64,000 bases of DNA from the NCBI RefSeq assembly GCF_002105155.1, contig NW_019028986.1, positions 623,501-687,500 of the forward strand, given 5' to 3'. The notes under the pieces were generated by a model. That model made no database searches. It was given only the letters and a program-made list of their open reading frames with translations, and was not told the DNA's origin. The position numbers and the translations under genes were made by a program. The stretch is from Lobosporangium transversale (lineage: Eukaryota > Mortierellomycota > Mortierellomycetes > Mortierellales > Mortierellaceae). Positions 61,068 to 64,000 of this stretch are shown here, in pieces; position 1 is the first letter of the stretch; each line of letters opens with the position of its first letter.

Positions 61068-63855
61068 TATGGTCCATAGCAGAACTTGACAATGAAGATC
61101 CATTTTTAAAAGAAACGCTAGTGCTTTTTTGACAATCCAATGACCAACGAGTATGAATGTAATCTCTGCCAAGTTCTTCATGTGTGAGCAAATTTAGACA
61201 TATCGTTGGCGTGTGGGATAGGGGTGAATGATGAGTTCTCAGGTTCCAATCACTAGGTAAAATGATAAACAGGGGAAAATGACCTAAAAGATAAAGAGAC
61301 ATCAATGATAATTGACAACGAGAGACCAAAGTCATAGAATAAAAGAAAAAAGGATCCTTCCTTTGAGTAAGGGGAAAGAAACATGTTCAATTATATTTGT
61401 GTGTAATATGTAATATGTTGAGTCATCAATATTTTGTTGTGGAGAGAGAATCAGCTCTCTTTTGTTTACAGATAACTCAGTCTTATTCATTAGTTTACAT
61501 TAGATTTAGTATGTACTGTTTTCTGTATCAGCTACTTGAAACAGCCAGTGCCAGAACTTGTTTTGTCAAAAAAGGAAGGAGACAAGCGGGGTAAAACCAA
61601 ACAATAAAAAAGATTTATTTTATAATGCTGTGTCCTAGAAGCCAATCCTCCTTCTCCTTCCCCCTGATCCTGACACATGTTTACATGCTGAGTAAGAAAG
61701 TAGCTTAACAAAAGTATATTTTCACATTAAAAAGTGATAAAAAAACAAAGACCAATATGAGCATTTCATCAGGACCCGGTGGGTTGGATCCAAGCCGATC
61801 AATCGCTCTGCATTTACCATCTTCTTCATTGATGTCCTTGAACAACCAAAAGCTATCAAATCCACCATAGTTTTTTTTTACTATCCCTCGAAGCTGCAGA
61901 TTTGTGTGTGACTTTTGGATGGTGTATATACTTCCGAGGAAAAAAAAAAAAAAAAAACCAAGAGGGCCTAGATGCAAGTATGGTTGAACATTCTTCTCCA
62001 CCTCTTTCTTTTCTTTTCCAGGATGAGGGAAAGGAAGGTAAGGATTGATTGGGAAACAAATAAAATAAAAAATAAAAAAGTGGAATAGAACCAAATGCAG
62101 AAAGAAAGTTAAAGAAATGGACGTGAGTTTAACGTAACTTTGGAATATAAAGTTTAGTAAAATTCCTTCACTCTACATTCATTTAACACAGAAATGAAAG
62201 AGTTTTAGTTAACTGAAACAGGGAATTATCACTTTTGGAAAAACAGCAACAGCTCACAAAGATAATATAGTCCGCTATAGAACGGGATATTGATTACTTG
62301 ATTGACATGGCGTGGGCGCCATTGTCATGTCCAAAAAGCATACATATGCATTATTACAAGAAAGGAGATGAATGGTAGAGACTCTTCTTTTTTCTTTTTT
62401 TTTTTTTACAACTTCTTCATGGATAAGCTGCATGCTCAACCATCATACGTCCGAACGAGAGCAAATGAAATTTATATTGCATACCAGTTTATCACGATAC
62501 CGTAAAAAAAAAAAAAAGGAAAAAAAAGAAACGATTCATCCGGCGCCTTGGACTTTCCATAGATTCTAATAGAAATTGTAATTTCTTTTAATATCGAAGT
62601 GTCTCTCTTTGCTCACGATCACTTCCGACTCTCTTTTTGCCATGTGCACGCTATGCAAAGCACAGATGGCGTATAGTGCCATCATTTCCCTCAATTGCCA
62701 AAAAAAAAAAAAAAGTATGAAAAATGAACTCTTCCATGTTTTAATGCTTTGGGGTGCATTGTTTATTGTTGCTTCCGAGCTTTGATTGGACCATATTATC
62801 TTCTGTAATTTAGTTCCTGAACGAATCAAACCTCTTGGTTTCCTGCTCTTGCATTATCGTGATGCCTTGTTAGGCCCTTATGAGTATTTAATGAACAACA
62901 CATGTAAACAAACAAACAGGGTTCAACGTAGAGTCTATGTAGGCCTCCAGCATCTCCTCCTCACCTTGCAAGAAAAAAAAAAAAAAGAAAGAAAAAAAAA
63001 AAAGAGAACGACCTTTCAGTCTGTAGTTCAATTTTTTAACAAATCTTTTGGTCATCAAGTTCTATGAAAATGCCGATTCGCTTTTTTTTTTTATGTTGAA
63101 CAAGGCTATGTTGGTGGCCATTGTAGTACTCCAAAGGATCATACAATGAAGATTTCTGTTGAACGAACTAACAAAATCGTTGATGTTAAGTTATACTGTA
63201 CATGTTGAGGATCAACAAAAAAAAAAAAAAAAAAAAAAAGAGAGAGCCAACCAACACAAGGGTACAGGACAATGAGAAACCTTTGGAAGTGATGACCTGA
63301 GCAAGTTATTGTTTGTTTGAGAGTCATCAAGTATGTGTAACAGTACAAAATGTTGTAATGTTGAAATTTCTTGATTGTCATCTCACTCTTGCGCGCGTGA
63401 ATGTGTGTGTTTATGATAGTCAATGTATATATATACATAATTATTCGCTACTGTCTCTTGTCTTTTACCTTTATCCATTTGGAACTGTCCGATCGATTGA
63501 GGGAAATGGCGAAATGGTGTCAAGGTCGCTCTTCATTTTCATATGCTGAGAGCACTTATTTGGAAAAAAAAATTCCCTAGACGATAAAAAAAAAAAAAAC
63601 AAACAAGGACCAAAGGGTTCTCAAAGCGGGTTATGTGGAATGCATTAACGTTAAAGGAACTGAGAACATTCAGCAGAAGATAAAAAACAAAACAAAACAA
63701 AAAAAAAAAACAAAACAGTAGTTGAGCTTTAATCTTCAAATGATTGTTGATTGTTGTAGTTGAGCAGAAGCCGAAATGTCAAGGCGCCATCCATCCGGAA
63801 AAAAATAGTAACAAACCAAATGAGTTCAGCCTGAAAGAATGAAAAGGGGGGGGGG

Positions 63856-63887
<32 letters not shown>

Positions 63888-64000
63888 CTTTCAACAAGCA
63901 TAGCTCTAAGTGAAAGGATCTATCCAAGTTCTTCCGTGAAATCAAAGATGTCTCTCCTGACTGCTACAAGTAAAGTAAGGAAAAAAAAGGGGGGGAGAGA
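57593..64000. other. Gene-poor region to the window edge, 6.4 kb
   Basis: I see no supportable gene. Open stretches at about 57565-58060 and 58233-58484 (minus) and 62566-62829 (minus) have some coding-like composition, for example NAEEVFRSLTIKQKISSSKN near 58310-58390. They lack starts, splice partners or recognised motifs. Homopolymers are frequent: T26 near 60651-60676, T26A26 at 61015-61066, oligo-A near 63219-63239 and T near 63859-63887 after a G run. No tRNA or rRNA gene was recognised. Confidence 0.45.
61015..61066. repeat. T26A26 perfect homopolymer palindrome
   Basis: Twenty-six T are followed directly by twenty-six A, a 52-nt perfect inverted repeat without a spacer, in a gene-poor region. 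Confidence 0.95.

Noticed and set aside
1..64000. CRISPR arrays, operon-like defence or biosynthetic clusters, rRNA genes
   Set aside because: No direct-repeat/spacer pattern, no co-directional pathway cluster and no rRNA-like sequence was seen; the DNA is eukaryotic nuclear.

Overview
The window is nuclear DNA from a filamentous fungus. Every protein gene I could model has short spliceosomal introns, and the set includes a PMT4-type O-mannosyltransferase, a Vhc1-type cation-chloride cotransporter, a Zn2Cys6 regulator and PAS kinase. The proteins, the numerous introns, a dynein light intermediate chain and an AT-hook next to the Zn2Cys6 cluster fit an early-diverging lineage, most likely Mortierellomycota. 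That placement is inference; no rRNA or marker tree was available.

Layout. 0-7.8 kb: aspartyl aminopeptidase (minus), PMT4 (plus), and a broken carboxylesterase remnant (minus). 7.8-9.4 kb: gene-poor, with a 65-bp TA-flanked inverted-repeat element. 9.4-19.7 kb: cytosolic isoleucyl-tRNA synthetase (minus), then divergent STEEP1 and PEX1 (plus). 20-24.8 kb: a Zn2Cys6/PAS regulator (minus) whose zinc cluster is split by a 1.8-kb intron. 24.8-32 kb: AT-rich and gene-poor, but with two small spliced genes and a decayed gene of unknown family. 32.6-39.4 kb: PAS kinase and ribosomal protein eL13 (both minus). 39.4-42.7 kb: gene-poor. 42.7-48.5 kb: a very large cation-chloride cotransporter (minus). 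49.3-55.7 kb: ACMSD, Cwc21/SRRM2-type splicing factor and dynein light intermediate chain, all plus. 56-57.6 kb: a UBXN1-like p97 adaptor (minus). 57.6-64 kb: no supportable gene.

The genes are ordinary single-copy housekeeping or regulatory genes and are not organised into an operon-like or defence system; I found no undescribed multi-gene system. The window is most unusual in gene structure: homopolymer A/T tracts of about 20-40 nt in introns and spacers, 3' splice sites directly abutting oligo-A, three GC-AG introns forced by reading phase, very small start-codon exons, and two spliced genes of under 90 codons.

Exon coordinates were worked out by hand from splice signals, reading-phase continuity and family conservation. 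In most genes the total closes on a whole number of codons. The uncertain points are the PAS kinase start, one PEX1 donor and the first PMT4 acceptor.
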